From positions 1 through 64,000 of the forward strand of contig DGHQ01000056.1 of the NCBI GenBank assembly GCA_002392915.1: a DNA stretch of 64,000 nucleotides, given 5' to 3'. The DNA comes from Bacteroidales bacterium UBA3844. GTDB lineage: Bacteria > Bacteroidota > Bacteroidia > Bacteroidales > Paludibacteraceae. The translations under genes were made by a program, and so were the position numbers. Position 1 is the stretch's first letter; every line of letters begins with the position of its first letter. Positions 28,005-36,466 of this stretch are shown here, piece by piece. The notes beneath the pieces are model-generated. The model ran no database searches, had not been told where the DNA came from, and was given only the letters and a program-made list of their open reading frames with translations.

Positions 28005-29261
28005 ATGGCAAAAAAAATAGGCATAGGCATTGCGATAGCGGTAGTCGTAGGATTATTGCTATACTTCTTTTGGCCGTCAAAGAAAGAGGTCACTTTCAAG
28101 ACGCATGTGATTGAGGAAGGAACGATTTCCAAATCTATATCAGCCACTGGATATCTGCAACCTGCAGACAAAGTGGAGGTAGGAACCCAGGTGTCAGGTA
28201 AAGTTGAAAAACTTTATGTGACTTACAATTCTAAAGTGAAAAAAGGTCAGGTGTTGGCAGAATTGGACAAGTCGACGTTGCTTGAACGTTTGTCTCAGGC
28301 AAAATCGTCAAAATCCAGTGCGGAGAGCACACTTAATCTTGCCACACAAAACTACAACCGTACAAAAGCATTGTTTGAGGCAGGAGCCGCAACACAGCAG
28401 GCGTTTGACGAGGCAACCAACACATATATCCAGGCTCAAAACACACTTAACAATGCCAACACTAACGTACGTGAGGCCCAAGTAAACCTTGGTTATGCTG
28501 TCATCACATCCCCAATCGACGGTGTTATTCTTACAAAACAGGTAGAGCAGGGACAGACAGTAGCGTCTTCTTTCTCTACTCCTACATTGTTTGTGATTGC
28601 CAAAGACCTAAAAAGCATGACTGTAGAGGCAAACATCGACGAGGCTGACATAGGCCAGGTAAAGGTCGGACAGAAAGTTGAGTTCACAGTAGACTCTTAC
28701 ATGGGTGAGACTTTCTATGGAGAAGTCCAGGAGATCCGCTTAGATCCAAATGTCACTAGCAACGTCGTCACATATACTGTGATTGTAAAGGCTGAAAATC
28801 CAGAGGAAAAACTATATCCAGGCATGACAGCAAGCGTCACTATCTTCACAAACACGCAGAGTGGCAAACTTGTCCCTGCAGCTGCAATGGCTTTCAATCC
28901 TACAGAAGAGTTGTTTGAAGCTCTTGGCAAACCAGAAAAACCATCAAAAGATGGACATAGAGACGGAAAGAAACCAGAAGGATTTGACGGAGACAAGAGA
29001 GAGCGTCCAAGCCGTGAGAAAATGGAAGAAATGAGACAGAACGGACAGAAAGTCTGGATCAAAAACGGAAATTCCATCAGACCACGTTTCATTGAGACTG
29101 GATTGAACGACGGTGTGAACGCAATCGTCAAAGAAGGACTTGCTGTTGGCGACACTGTAGTGTTGTCGGCTCAGGTAGGCGAAAAAGTCAAGAAGGCTAA
29201 AGGAGGAATGTCTAACAATCCATTGACCCCTACTCCTCCACGCGGTAAACGAATGAGATAA
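28005..29261 (+). CDS. MacA-like periplasmic adaptor (HlyD/RND family)
   Basis: 418 aa. An N-terminal membrane anchor (IGIAIAVVVGLLLYFFW) is followed by a biotinyl-lipoyl-like half (GYLQPADKVEVGTQVSGKVEKLYV), a coiled-coil hairpin (about 95-165), the second lipoyl half (VITSPIDGVILTKQVEQGQTV) and a beta barrel. Near 305-350 there is an insert rich in Lys, Asp, Glu and Arg (KDGHRDGKKPEGFDGDKRER). It links the MacB-type transporter to TolC. Such a charged insert is common in Bacteroidota adaptors. Confidence 0.92.
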   Translation: MAKKIGIGIAIAVVVGLLLYFFWPSKKEVTFKTHVIEEGTISKSISATGYLQPADKVEVGTQVSGKVEKLYVTYNSKVKKGQVLAELDKSTLLERLSQAKSSKSSAESTLNLATQNYNRTKALFEAGAATQQAFDEATNTYIQAQNTLNNANTNVREAQVNLGYAVITSPIDGVILTKQVEQGQTVASSFSTPTLFVIAKDLKSMTVEANIDEADIGQVKVGQKVEFTVDSYMGETFYGEVQEIRLDPNVTSNVVTYTVIVKAENPEEKLYPGMTASVTIFTNTQSGKLVPAAAMAFNPTEELFEALGKPEKPSKDGHRDGKKPEGFDGDKRERPSREKMEEMRQNGQKVWIKNGNSIRPRFIETGLNDGVNAIVKEGLAVGDTVVLSAQVGEKVKKAKGGMSNNPLTPTPPRGKRMR

Positions 29262-29264
29262 AAT

Positions 29265-30008
29265 ATGGCAAATTCCATAATCAGAATCAACGATCTCAAA
29301 CGTAATTTCATCGTCGGAAGTGAGACGGTGCGAGCTTTGCGTGGAGTGTCGTTTGAAATACAGGCAGGTGAATTTGTGGCAATCATGGGAACCAGCGGTA
29401 GCGGCAAGAGTACGATGCTGAACATCCTTGGTTGTCTGGACAAACCTACGTCGGGAGAATACTACATCGACGAAATCGAAGTTTCGAAATTCTCCAACGA
29501 CAAATTGTCGGAAATTCGCAACAAGAAGATCGGATTCGTTTTCCAAAGCTACAATCTTCTTCCACGCACTGCGGCAATTGAGCAGGTGGAACTGCCATTG
29601 CTTTATAACCCAAGCGTAGGCGCGAAGGAACGAAGAGAAAGGGCAGAAGAAGCCCTTCGCCTAGTAGGATTAGAAGAAAGAATGTACCATCTTCCAAGCC
29701 AGATGTCGGGAGGTCAGCAACAACGTGTGGCGATCGCGCGAGCCATTGTCAACGACCCAGTCATTATTCTAGCCGACGAAGCGACAGGTAATCTAGACAC
29801 ACGTACATCCTATGAAATCATGAGTCTATTCCAGCGTCTCAACGAATCAGGAAAGACAATCGCATTCGTGACACACGAGCCAGACATCGCTGCTTTCACA
29901 TCAAGAGTGGTGATGCTCCGCGACGGAAGAGTGACCAAGGATGAACCCGTGAAAACAGCAAGTGCTCAGGCAGCTCTAGACGCGCTTCCTGCAAGTGACG
30001 ACTATTAA
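29265..30008 (+). CDS. MacB/LolD-type ABC transporter ATP-binding protein
   Basis: 247 aa. Walker A GTSGSGKST at 42-50, Q loop FQSYNLLP, signature MSGGQQQRVAIARA and Walker B VIILADEATGNLD are all intact. It lacks membrane segments because MacB is split here into separate ATPase and permease genes. It powers the mechanotransmission-type export system encoded around it. It starts 3 bases after the adaptor stop. Confidence 0.95.
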   Translation: MANSIIRINDLKRNFIVGSETVRALRGVSFEIQAGEFVAIMGTSGSGKSTMLNILGCLDKPTSGEYYIDEIEVSKFSNDKLSEIRNKKIGFVFQSYNLLPRTAAIEQVELPLLYNPSVGAKERRERAEEALRLVGLEERMYHLPSQMSGGQQQRVAIARAIVNDPVIILADEATGNLDTRTSYEIMSLFQRLNESGKTIAFVTHEPDIAAFTSRVVMLRDGRVTKDEPVKTASAQAALDALPASDDY

Positions 30009-30019
30009 AAAATTATGGT

Positions 30020-31240
30020 ATGAATTTCTCGAATCTAATAAAAATAGCATACACGGCTTTGCTCCGCAACACAACAAGAGCGTTGCTGACAATGCTCGGT
30101 ATCATCATCGGTATCGCATCTGTGATCGCCATGGTCAACATGGGTCAGAGTTCACAAGCACAAATTGAGGAGAATATCTCTTCGATGGGAACGAACCTTA
30201 TCATGGTGATGCGCGCGCATCAGCGTGGAGGCGGTGTGAACCTAGGAAACGCCAACTCCCAGTCGCTTAAGCTTGCAGACGTGGAAGCGATTAAGGCACA
30301 GGCTAAATATGTGGACGCTGTATCGCCATCAGTCAACGCTTCCGGACAGCTCGTGAATGGATCAAAGAACTGGCCAGGATCGATGCAGGGAGGCAGCGTG
30401 GAGTATCTTGCCATCAAAAAGTATGAAATCGCATACGGCACGAATTTCACGGAGCAGGACATCGCATCATACGCGAAAGTCTGCCTGATTGGAAAAACCA
30501 TCGTCGACAACCTATTTGAAGAGGGAGAGAATCCAATCGGAAAAGAGATCAGATTCGGCAAAATTCCGATGAAGGTCATCGGTGTGCTTGAGGAAAAAGG
30601 ACAGAACAGTATGGGACAGGATCAGGATGATATCCTTATCGCCCCATATTCGACGGTGCAGAAACGAATTCTTGCACAAAACCACCTCAATATGATCTAC
30701 GCATCAGCGAAAAATGAGGATGTCTGCCAACTTGCGACAGAGGAGATAGAAAAGATTCTCCGCACAAGCCACAATCTTTCCCCAGACGCAACGAATGACT
30801 TTGAGGTACGCACACAGGCAGAGATGTTGGAAATGATGTCGAGTGTGGTCGGCACAATCACGTCGCTACTGACAGCCACAGCCATCATCTCACTTATCGT
30901 GGGAGGTATCGGAATAATGAATATCATGTATGTCACTGTGACAGAGCGCACAAAAGAGATCGGACTTAGAATGGCTATCGGAGCCAAGGCAAAAGACGTG
31001 CTGTGGCAGTTCCTTATCGAGAGCGGAATGTTGAGCGTCGTTGGAGGAATAATCGGTATTATTGTAGGAATAATTGCCTCCTACGTCATAGCCCAAGTGA
31101 TGATGTCTCCGTTTGTAGTGAGTGTAGGGGCAGTGTTTATGGCATTCTTCGTAAGTGCGTTTATCGGAATCTTCTTCGGTTGGCTGCCAGCCAAGAAAGC
31201 TGCCAAACTTGATCCTATCACAGCTTTGAGATACGAATAG
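30020..31240 (+). CDS. MacB-type ABC transporter permease
   Basis: 406 aa. N-terminal helix (ALLTMLGIIIGIASVIAMV), a MacB-type periplasmic core (about 45-260) and the FtsX domain with three C-terminal helices (ITSLLTATAIISLIVGGIG, TERTKEIGLRMAIGAKAKDV, FVSAFIGIFFGWLPAKKAAK). This four-helix layout is that of MacB and the LolCDE family. Together with the preceding genes it forms a complete tripartite exporter. Known MacAB substrates are macrolides, peptides and siderophores; which applies here is unknown. Confidence 0.94.
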   Translation: MNFSNLIKIAYTALLRNTTRALLTMLGIIIGIASVIAMVNMGQSSQAQIEENISSMGTNLIMVMRAHQRGGGVNLGNANSQSLKLADVEAIKAQAKYVDAVSPSVNASGQLVNGSKNWPGSMQGGSVEYLAIKKYEIAYGTNFTEQDIASYAKVCLIGKTIVDNLFEEGENPIGKEIRFGKIPMKVIGVLEEKGQNSMGQDQDDILIAPYSTVQKRILAQNHLNMIYASAKNEDVCQLATEEIEKILRTSHNLSPDATNDFEVRTQAEMLEMMSSVVGTITSLLTATAIISLIVGGIGIMNIMYVTVTERTKEIGLRMAIGAKAKDVLWQFLIESGMLSVVGGIIGIIVGIIASYVIAQVMMSPFVVSVGAVFMAFFVSAFIGIFFGWLPAKKAAKLDPITALRYE

Positions 31241-31307
31241 ATCAATGCGAAATGAGGAATGCGAAATACAAAAGATTAATCAGAATGATAAATTCATTCT
31301 CACTATA

Positions 31308-31340
31308 AAATTAGGGGGACATCTGATAGTCCCCTAATTT
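31308..31340 (+). terminator. Terminator of the MacAB/TolC operon
   Basis: AAATTAGGGG pairs with CCCCTAATTT (inner GAC/GTC extends it). It is symmetrical and can act in both directions. It lies 68 bases past the permease stop. Confidence 0.65.
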
Positions 31341-31344
31341 GTTG

Positions 31345-31500
31345 GCAACGGCAGTCTATCATCTGCGACGATCGCCAACCATAGTCTAACAAATTAAATA
31401 ACCGTTCCACGGTTCGCAAAACCCAAACAAGGGACGGTTGGCTTAGATAGCCAATGGTTGATTTTCACGCAGTGAAAAACTACCGTTGGCGACCAACCCT
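31345..31500. repeat. Cluster of short palindromes between the exporter and hydrolase genes
   Basis: Three hairpins with small loops lie close together: TTGGCT-tagat-AGCCAA (31438-31454), TTTTCAC-GCA-GTGAAAA (31462-31478) and GTTGG-cga-CCAAC (31485-31497). GTTGGC/GCCAAC strings recur in both orientations across the block. No gene is seen. It may be a regulatory leader, an old mobile fragment, or protein-binding sites. Confidence 0.4.
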
Positions 31501-31555
31501 AAATTTTGGTAATTATTACCTAAATTCAGATATGAAGCAAAGGCAAAAAAGCAAA

Positions 31556-31563
31556 TACTTTTG
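31556..31563 (+). promoter_or_regulatory. -7 box for the hydrolase/AraC unit
   Basis: TACTTTTG matches TAnnTTTG, 26 bases before the ATG at 31590. Confidence 0.45.
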
Positions 31564-31589
31564 TATCAGATAATTCAAATGAAAAGAAC

Positions 31590-32678
31590 ATGAAAAAATT
31601 GGCGATAATAATTGCGTGCGTAGCTACATTCTTTAGCTGTTCGCAGCAAAAAAAAGAATCTGACATGGAGAACAAGCAAGAAATAACATTCGTAAATGAG
31701 TGGGACAAAATTTTTCCACAAAGTGACAAAGTGAGTCATTCCAAGGTCACTTTCAAAAATCGTTACGGCATCACACTGGCAGCTGATTTGTACAAGCCGA
31801 AGAAAGCAGACGGAAAAATGGCAGCGATCGCTATCACCGGACCTTTCGGAGCTGTAAAAGAGCAGACAAGTGGAATTTATGCTCAACACATGGCAGAGAG
31901 AGGATTCATCACCATTGCCTTCGACCCATCTTTCACTGGTGAGTCTGGTGGAGAGCCACGTCGCATGGCATCTCCAGACATCAACACAGAAGACTTTCTG
32001 GCAGCAGTAGATTTTCTTGCGAACCGTGAAGATGTAGACCCTGAACGCATCGGAATCATTGGCATTTGCGGGTTTGGAGGCATGGCAGTCAACGCTGCCG
32101 CAATCGACCCACGTATCAAAGCCACTGTGGCATCTACGATGTACGATATGAGCAAAGTAAACGCTGAAGGATATTTTGGAAGTGAGAACACCCCAGAGCA
32201 ACGTATGGAAAAGCGTAAAGCTATTGCTTCACAGCGAACAGAAGATTTCCGTGCTGGCAGTTACAAACGTGCCGGTGGAGTCATCGACCCTCTGCCCGAC
32301 GATGCTCCTTGGTTTGTCAAAGATTACTACGACTTCTACAAAACGTCTCGCGGATACCATAAACGCAGCGGAAATTCAAACGACGGTTGGAACGTGATAG
32401 GCTGTCAGTCGTTTCTCAACCAACCATTGTTATGCTATGCCAACGAAATCTTAAATCCTGTGCTACTCATCCACGGTGAGAAAGCCCACAGCCGATATTT
32501 CAGCGAATATGCCTTCGAAAAAATGACAGGCAAAAAATGTGAGGGCAAAAGCATGACGGATGGAAACAAAGAAATCTTGATAATCCCGGATGCTTCTCAC
32601 GTCGACCTGTACGACGACAAAAACAACAAAATTCCATATGAGAAAATCCAAACTTTTTTTGAGGAAAATCTGAAATAA
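31590..32678 (+). CDS. Lipoprotein alpha/beta hydrolase (dienelactone-hydrolase-like elbow)
   Basis: 362 aa. The N-terminus has a lipobox (ATFFSC, Cys about 17), so the mature protein is lipid-anchored. The alpha/beta hydrolase fold carries a nucleophile elbow GICGFGG with Cys in place of the usual Ser, as in dienelactone hydrolases. The acid is probably in the strand before LIHGEKAHS, and the His in IPDASHVDLYDD. Similar proteins are annotated as YcjY-like or acetyl-xylan-esterase-related hydrolases. The AraC gene follows after 14 bases and probably regulates or is co-transcribed with it. Confidence 0.82.
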   Translation: MKKLAIIIACVATFFSCSQQKKESDMENKQEITFVNEWDKIFPQSDKVSHSKVTFKNRYGITLAADLYKPKKADGKMAAIAITGPFGAVKEQTSGIYAQHMAERGFITIAFDPSFTGESGGEPRRMASPDINTEDFLAAVDFLANREDVDPERIGIIGICGFGGMAVNAAAIDPRIKATVASTMYDMSKVNAEGYFGSENTPEQRMEKRKAIASQRTEDFRAGSYKRAGGVIDPLPDDAPWFVKDYYDFYKTSRGYHKRSGNSNDGWNVIGCQSFLNQPLLCYANEILNPVLLIHGEKAHSRYFSEYAFEKMTGKKCEGKSMTDGNKEILIIPDASHVDLYDDKNNKIPYEKIQTFFEENLK

Positions 32679-32692
32679 AATATTTCTGCAAT

Positions 32693-33580
32693 ATGGACGA
32701 TTTATATATTGATTCAGTTCAAAAATTCAACGATTTCTACGGATTCGAGACTCTGCATCCATTAGTCAGTGTTGTTCGCTACGACAAACAATTGCCTGTT
32801 GAAGAACTCATAGTGCACTACGGTGTATATGCACTTTTTCTGAAAGAGAACAAAGGATGCAAGTTGTCGTATGGTCGTACAAAATATGATTTTGATGAAA
32901 TGACTGTCACATCGTTTGCTCCAGGACAAAACATCCATGTGGAACCGAATCCTGAAGTGCCGAATCCCAAATGGACAGCATTGCTTTTCCACCCTGATCT
33001 GCTTGCTCGCACTCAGTTGGGACGTCAAATCTCACACTACGAATTTTTCTCATATTCAAGCAACGAAGCTCTACATCTGTCGACAGGAGAAATCGAAATC
33101 TTCCGCAGTGTCCTTGCCATGATCCAACAGGAGCTTAAACATGCCATCGACAAACATAGCAGAGAGCTGATTGTCTCCAATATTGAATTGCTGTTAAACT
33201 ACTGCATGCGATTCTACGACCGCCAATTCATAACACGAGAAGAGATCAACCATGCCACGGTGCAAAAATTCGAATCTCTTTTGAACGACTACATCGACAA
33301 ATATGCCGAAACTGAAGGAATCCCGACAGTTGGTTACTTTGCAGAAAAATGCAATCTTACTGCCGGATACTTCGGAGAACTGGTGAAGGTGGAAACGGGA
33401 GAGACTGCTCAGGATTTCATTGCAGACCACATTGTACAACATGCAAAAGAGTTGCTCAACAACCACACTCTCAGCATCACACAAGTCAGCGATCGTCTTG
33501 GGTTCGGTTATCCACAGCATTTCATCCGTTTTTTCAAACGGAAAACAGGCAAGACTCCAACGGAATACAGAGCAGCGTAA
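32693..33580 (+). CDS. AraC-family transcriptional regulator
   Basis: 295 aa. A cupin-like sensing domain occupies about 20-130. The C-terminal 100 residues hold the two helix-turn-helix motifs of the AraC family (TVGYFAEKCNLTAGYFGELV and ITQVSDRLGFGYPQHFIRFF, then KRKTGKTPTEYRAA). It binds DNA and probably controls the flanking hydrolase and flavodoxin genes. The inducer is unknown. A full MITE-like repeat starts only 12 bases after its stop. Confidence 0.92.
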   Translation: MDDLYIDSVQKFNDFYGFETLHPLVSVVRYDKQLPVEELIVHYGVYALFLKENKGCKLSYGRTKYDFDEMTVTSFAPGQNIHVEPNPEVPNPKWTALLFHPDLLARTQLGRQISHYEFFSYSSNEALHLSTGEIEIFRSVLAMIQQELKHAIDKHSRELIVSNIELLLNYCMRFYDRQFITREEINHATVQKFESLLNDYIDKYAETEGIPTVGYFAEKCNLTAGYFGELVKVETGETAQDFIADHIVQHAKELLNNHTLSITQVSDRLGFGYPQHFIRFFKRKTGKTPTEYRAA

Positions 33581-33591
33581 GTTTGTCACAT

Positions 33592-33837
33592 AACGTGAAT
33601 TCGACGAAATCAAAAGATAGTTGGAGTGTCATAAATGAGGATTGTTAAGGGCCCATGTTTGATTGATATTGGCCCTAACCCCTTCCTTAGTGCGAGCCGT
33701 AGGCGAGCACATAAATTTAATAAAACCATAGAGAGAAAAAGTTTACAGAGAAAAACTTCGTCTTTTTATGAGAAAAGGAGGTTAGATTTCGATACGAAAA
33801 TGGATAATGATTCGCAGATTACAATTCATCTCACGTT
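33592..33837 (+). repeat. MITE-like intergenic repeat, copy 3 (complete)
   Basis: 246 bp from AACGTGAATTCGAC to CTCACGTT. It contains GATTCGCAGATTACAATTC like copy 2, the stem GTGCgaGCC-GTA-GGCgaGCAC, and a different central stem (AGGGCC/GGCCCT with a longer loop). It fills almost the whole space between the AraC and flavodoxin genes (ends 17 bases before the next ATG), so it must lie in the 5' leader of the flavodoxin mRNA. Confidence 0.75.
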
Positions 33838-33854
33838 AATTAAAATCAAAAAAC

Positions 33855-34406
33855 ATGAAGAAACTCTTAATATTTTTAATTTCTCTTTTGACAATGAGTG
33901 TAAACGCTCAAAACAACAACCAAAAATCCTACAACATGAAAAGCAAAACATTAATAGCCTATTTTTCGGCTTCAGGAACAACAGAAAAAATTGCAAAGAA
34001 ACTTGCTGAAGTAGCAGGAGCTGATCTTCACGAAATAAAGCCAGAGCAACGTTACTCAAATGCCGACCTAAACTGGCATGACAAACAGAGTCGATCATCT
34101 GTGGAGATGGCAGACAAATCGTCACGTCCAGCCATCACCGACAAGCTTTCCAACATGGATGACTATCAGACCATCTTTGTGGGATTCCCTATCTGGTGGT
34201 ACACTTGCCCGACTATCATCAACACATTCTTCGAAAGCTACAACTTTAACGGCAAAACAGTATTTTTGTTCGCCACAAGTGGAGGCAGCACCATAGACAA
34301 GGCGGTTAAAGACCTAAAGGCATCCTACCCTAATATCAATATCAAAAGCGGAAAGCTTCTCAACTACGCAAGTGAAAATGAACTGAAAACTTTTTGCGGA
34401 AAATAA
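33855..34406 (+). CDS. Exported flavodoxin-like protein
   Basis: 183 aa. Signal peptide MKKLLIFLISLLTMSVNAQ, then a flavodoxin fold with the FMN phosphate loop YFSASGTTEKIAKKLAE and the aromatic region GFPIWWYTCP. Flavodoxin proteins are normally cytoplasmic, so the export signal is notable, although this is seen for flavodoxin-type NAD(P)H oxidoreductases of Bacteroidota. It probably acts in periplasmic redox chemistry. It is paired with a second, larger flavodoxin-domain protein downstream and is plausibly controlled by the AraC protein. Confidence 0.85.
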   Translation: MKKLLIFLISLLTMSVNAQNNNQKSYNMKSKTLIAYFSASGTTEKIAKKLAEVAGADLHEIKPEQRYSNADLNWHDKQSRSSVEMADKSSRPAITDKLSNMDDYQTIFVGFPIWWYTCPTIINTFFESYNFNGKTVFLFATSGGSTIDKAVKDLKASYPNINIKSGKLLNYASENELKTFCGK

Positions 34407-34510
34407 TCGAACAGATTAAGGATTAATATGAATCCCCGCAGATTTACAGTTCTTCTTATGTCAAATAGACTTGCTGGAATAAAGAGGAGCAACATCAAAA
34501 AATCACAGTC

Positions 34511-35575
34511 ATGAAGAAGATACTTTTTTCATTATTCAGTTTCCTGATCTTAAACATGCTTACAGCACAGGGCAAAACTCTTGTGACATACTACAGCTAC
34601 ACAGGCAACGTAAAAAGCATCGTTGACGAGTTAATCAAAGCACAAAATGCGGATGTTGTTGAGATTCAGCCAGCAGAAGAAGGGCTGAAATATGAAGCTG
34701 ACAATTATGCCATAGGCAGTGCTTTGATATCTGCCATACGCAATAATCCCGACGTCGCTGAAAGCTACCCTTCCATAAAACCTACAAATATAGATTTCGA
34801 CAAATACGACAATATCATCATCGCCACTCCTCTATGGTGGAGCAATATGGCAGCTCCGATGCAATCGTTTCTATTTGAAAACGGCAAATATATGGAAGGT
34901 AAAAATATCGGATTGATTGTATCAAGTTCAAGCAGTGGCATTCAATCCGTAATAGCAGATGCCAAGCGACTCGTGCCTGAAGGAAAATTCAGCAATGAAT
35001 CTCTTTGGATTAACGACAAAAACCGTAGCAACATGGCATCACTACTTGGCGATTGGATAACCACATTAAATTTCACTAATTATATGGCTGAAAAATTGCT
35101 GATCACCATCGGCAACAAGACTCTCACTGCGTCGCTGCTTGACAACAGTTCCTCACAAGCCATCGTTGCCTCTTTGAAAAAGAGTCCGATCTCTTATGAA
35201 GCACACGACTATGGGAATTTTGAGAAAGTAGGATCACTGGGAGAAACATTCCCTACAAACGACGAGCAGATCACCACAGAGCCTGGCGACTTGATTTTGT
35301 ATCAAGGAGAGAATCTTTGTATCTATTATGACGTCAATTCTTGGAATTTCACGAGAATAGGAAAGATCGACAATATCACACAATCAGAATTGAAAGACTT
35401 TTTAGGCAATGGCAACTGCACTATAACGATCTCTCTATCATCTGATTCCAAAATAAATGACATCCCGTCTTCAAAAAGCACCGACCTGACATACGACATA
35501 CTAGGTCGGAAGGCCAGATATCCGTCAGATGACAAAATTTATGTTATAGGAGGCAAAAAACTGATAAAACATTGA
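34511..35575 (+). CDS. Exported flavodoxin plus cyclophilin-like fusion with short sorting-like tail
   Basis: 354 aa. Signal peptide (LFSFLILNMLTA), a flavodoxin domain at about 20-190 (YYSYTGNVKSIVDELI, IIATPLWWSNMAAP), a cyclophilin-like beta barrel at about 195-310 (LLITIGNKTLTASLLDN, EPGDLILYQGENLCIYYD, NFTRIGKI), and a 30-residue end (TYDILGRKARYP, IYVIGGKKLIKH) that resembles the end of T9SS-tail proteins and is shared with the GH51 and M60 proteins here. Probably a periplasmic or surface flavoprotein working with the preceding gene. Confidence 0.8.
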   Translation: MKKILFSLFSFLILNMLTAQGKTLVTYYSYTGNVKSIVDELIKAQNADVVEIQPAEEGLKYEADNYAIGSALISAIRNNPDVAESYPSIKPTNIDFDKYDNIIIATPLWWSNMAAPMQSFLFENGKYMEGKNIGLIVSSSSSGIQSVIADAKRLVPEGKFSNESLWINDKNRSNMASLLGDWITTLNFTNYMAEKLLITIGNKTLTASLLDNSSSQAIVASLKKSPISYEAHDYGNFEKVGSLGETFPTNDEQITTEPGDLILYQGENLCIYYDVNSWNFTRIGKIDNITQSELKDFLGNGNCTITISLSSDSKINDIPSSKSTDLTYDILGRKARYPSDDKIYVIGGKKLIKH

Positions 35576-35610
35576 ATGTCATCCGTTTTTTTAGCTCATG
35601 ACACTATAGT

Positions 35611-36225
35611 ATGAATCCATACAAAATGACAGAAGCAGAATTATACAAAAGTCTCGGTGCGTTAACGAAAGACAAAGAGGTATGGGAGGAAAACATTCCA
35701 TACGTAGAATCACTACTCACGTCGGAATCGGTGAAAATAAAATCAAAAGCATTATGGATGCTCGGTGAGATGGGACTTGCATTCCCTTCGTCGATCAAAA
35801 GCAGAGTCGCGACAATCGCCTCTTTCCTCGACAGCACAGAACCTCTTCTACGTGAACGTGCAATCAATGCTCTCGGCAGAATCGGACGGGGATGTTTCAA
35901 TTCCGTCGAGCCATATTGGAATGATCTATTCCGTTTTGCCCACGACGAGGATGCGAGCGTCAGACTGGCTTTCATCTGGGCGTCGGAAAATATCGCCACC
36001 AACACACCCGATCCATACAAAGATCACATGCCACTGTTTGCTGAATTGCTTCACGACCAAGACGACAAAGTCAGGATGGAGGCTCCGGAAATATTCCGTG
36101 TCCTTGGCAAACGCAGGCCAGATTTTGTCAAACCATATATTGATCAACTACGAAACATCGCCGAAACAGACAGCAACCGTGTGGTGAAGATCCATTGCCA
36201 AGGAGCGATACGTGCGGCAAAATAG
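35611..36225 (+). CDS. HEAT-repeat protein
   Basis: 204 aa, no signal peptide. It is built of about four to five helical HEAT repeats (SVKIKSKALWMLGEMG, EPLLRERAINALGRIG, DASVRLAFIWASENIA, DDKVRMEAPEIFRVLG), a protein-binding scaffold. It starts 35 bases after the flavodoxin fusion and may be co-transcribed. A cytoplasmic partner is likely but cannot be named. Confidence 0.82.
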   Translation: MNPYKMTEAELYKSLGALTKDKEVWEENIPYVESLLTSESVKIKSKALWMLGEMGLAFPSSIKSRVATIASFLDSTEPLLRERAINALGRIGRGCFNSVEPYWNDLFRFAHDEDASVRLAFIWASENIATNTPDPYKDHMPLFAELLHDQDDKVRMEAPEIFRVLGKRRPDFVKPYIDQLRNIAETDSNRVVKIHCQGAIRAAK

Positions 36226-36291
36226 AGTTTTTAGAAGTCGTTCAAATTTGTCTAATTATTCTGCAATAGGAGTCATTCTGCGACTAAAAAT

Positions 36292-36341
36292 GAGGATTGT
36301 TAAGGGTCTATGTTTATAGATATTGGCCCTTAACAATCCTC
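36292..36341 (+). repeat. MITE-derived hairpin with perfect 15-bp arms
   Basis: GAGGATTGTTAAGGG (36292-36306) is exactly complementary to CCCTTAACAATCCTC (36327-36341). A 20-base loop contains the nested stem TCTAT/ATAGA. The left arm equals the segment in the repeat family. It lies between the HEAT and GH51 genes and could end or stabilise the upstream mRNA. No T-run follows. Confidence 0.65.
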
Positions 36342-36466
36342 GATTCTATAACCAAATTTTCAAGAAATCTGAACAGTATCATAGAATTTGTCGCATTTTC
36401 TTGGTTCGTTGATTTTTTTGAGCTATTTTTCAGCGTCTAGTTTGACAAAGCTCTAAATATAACATA

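Noticed and set aside
31575..32201. Minus-strand frame of 208 codons
   Set aside because: Antisense to the lipoprotein hydrolase, which has an intact family pattern in the other strand.
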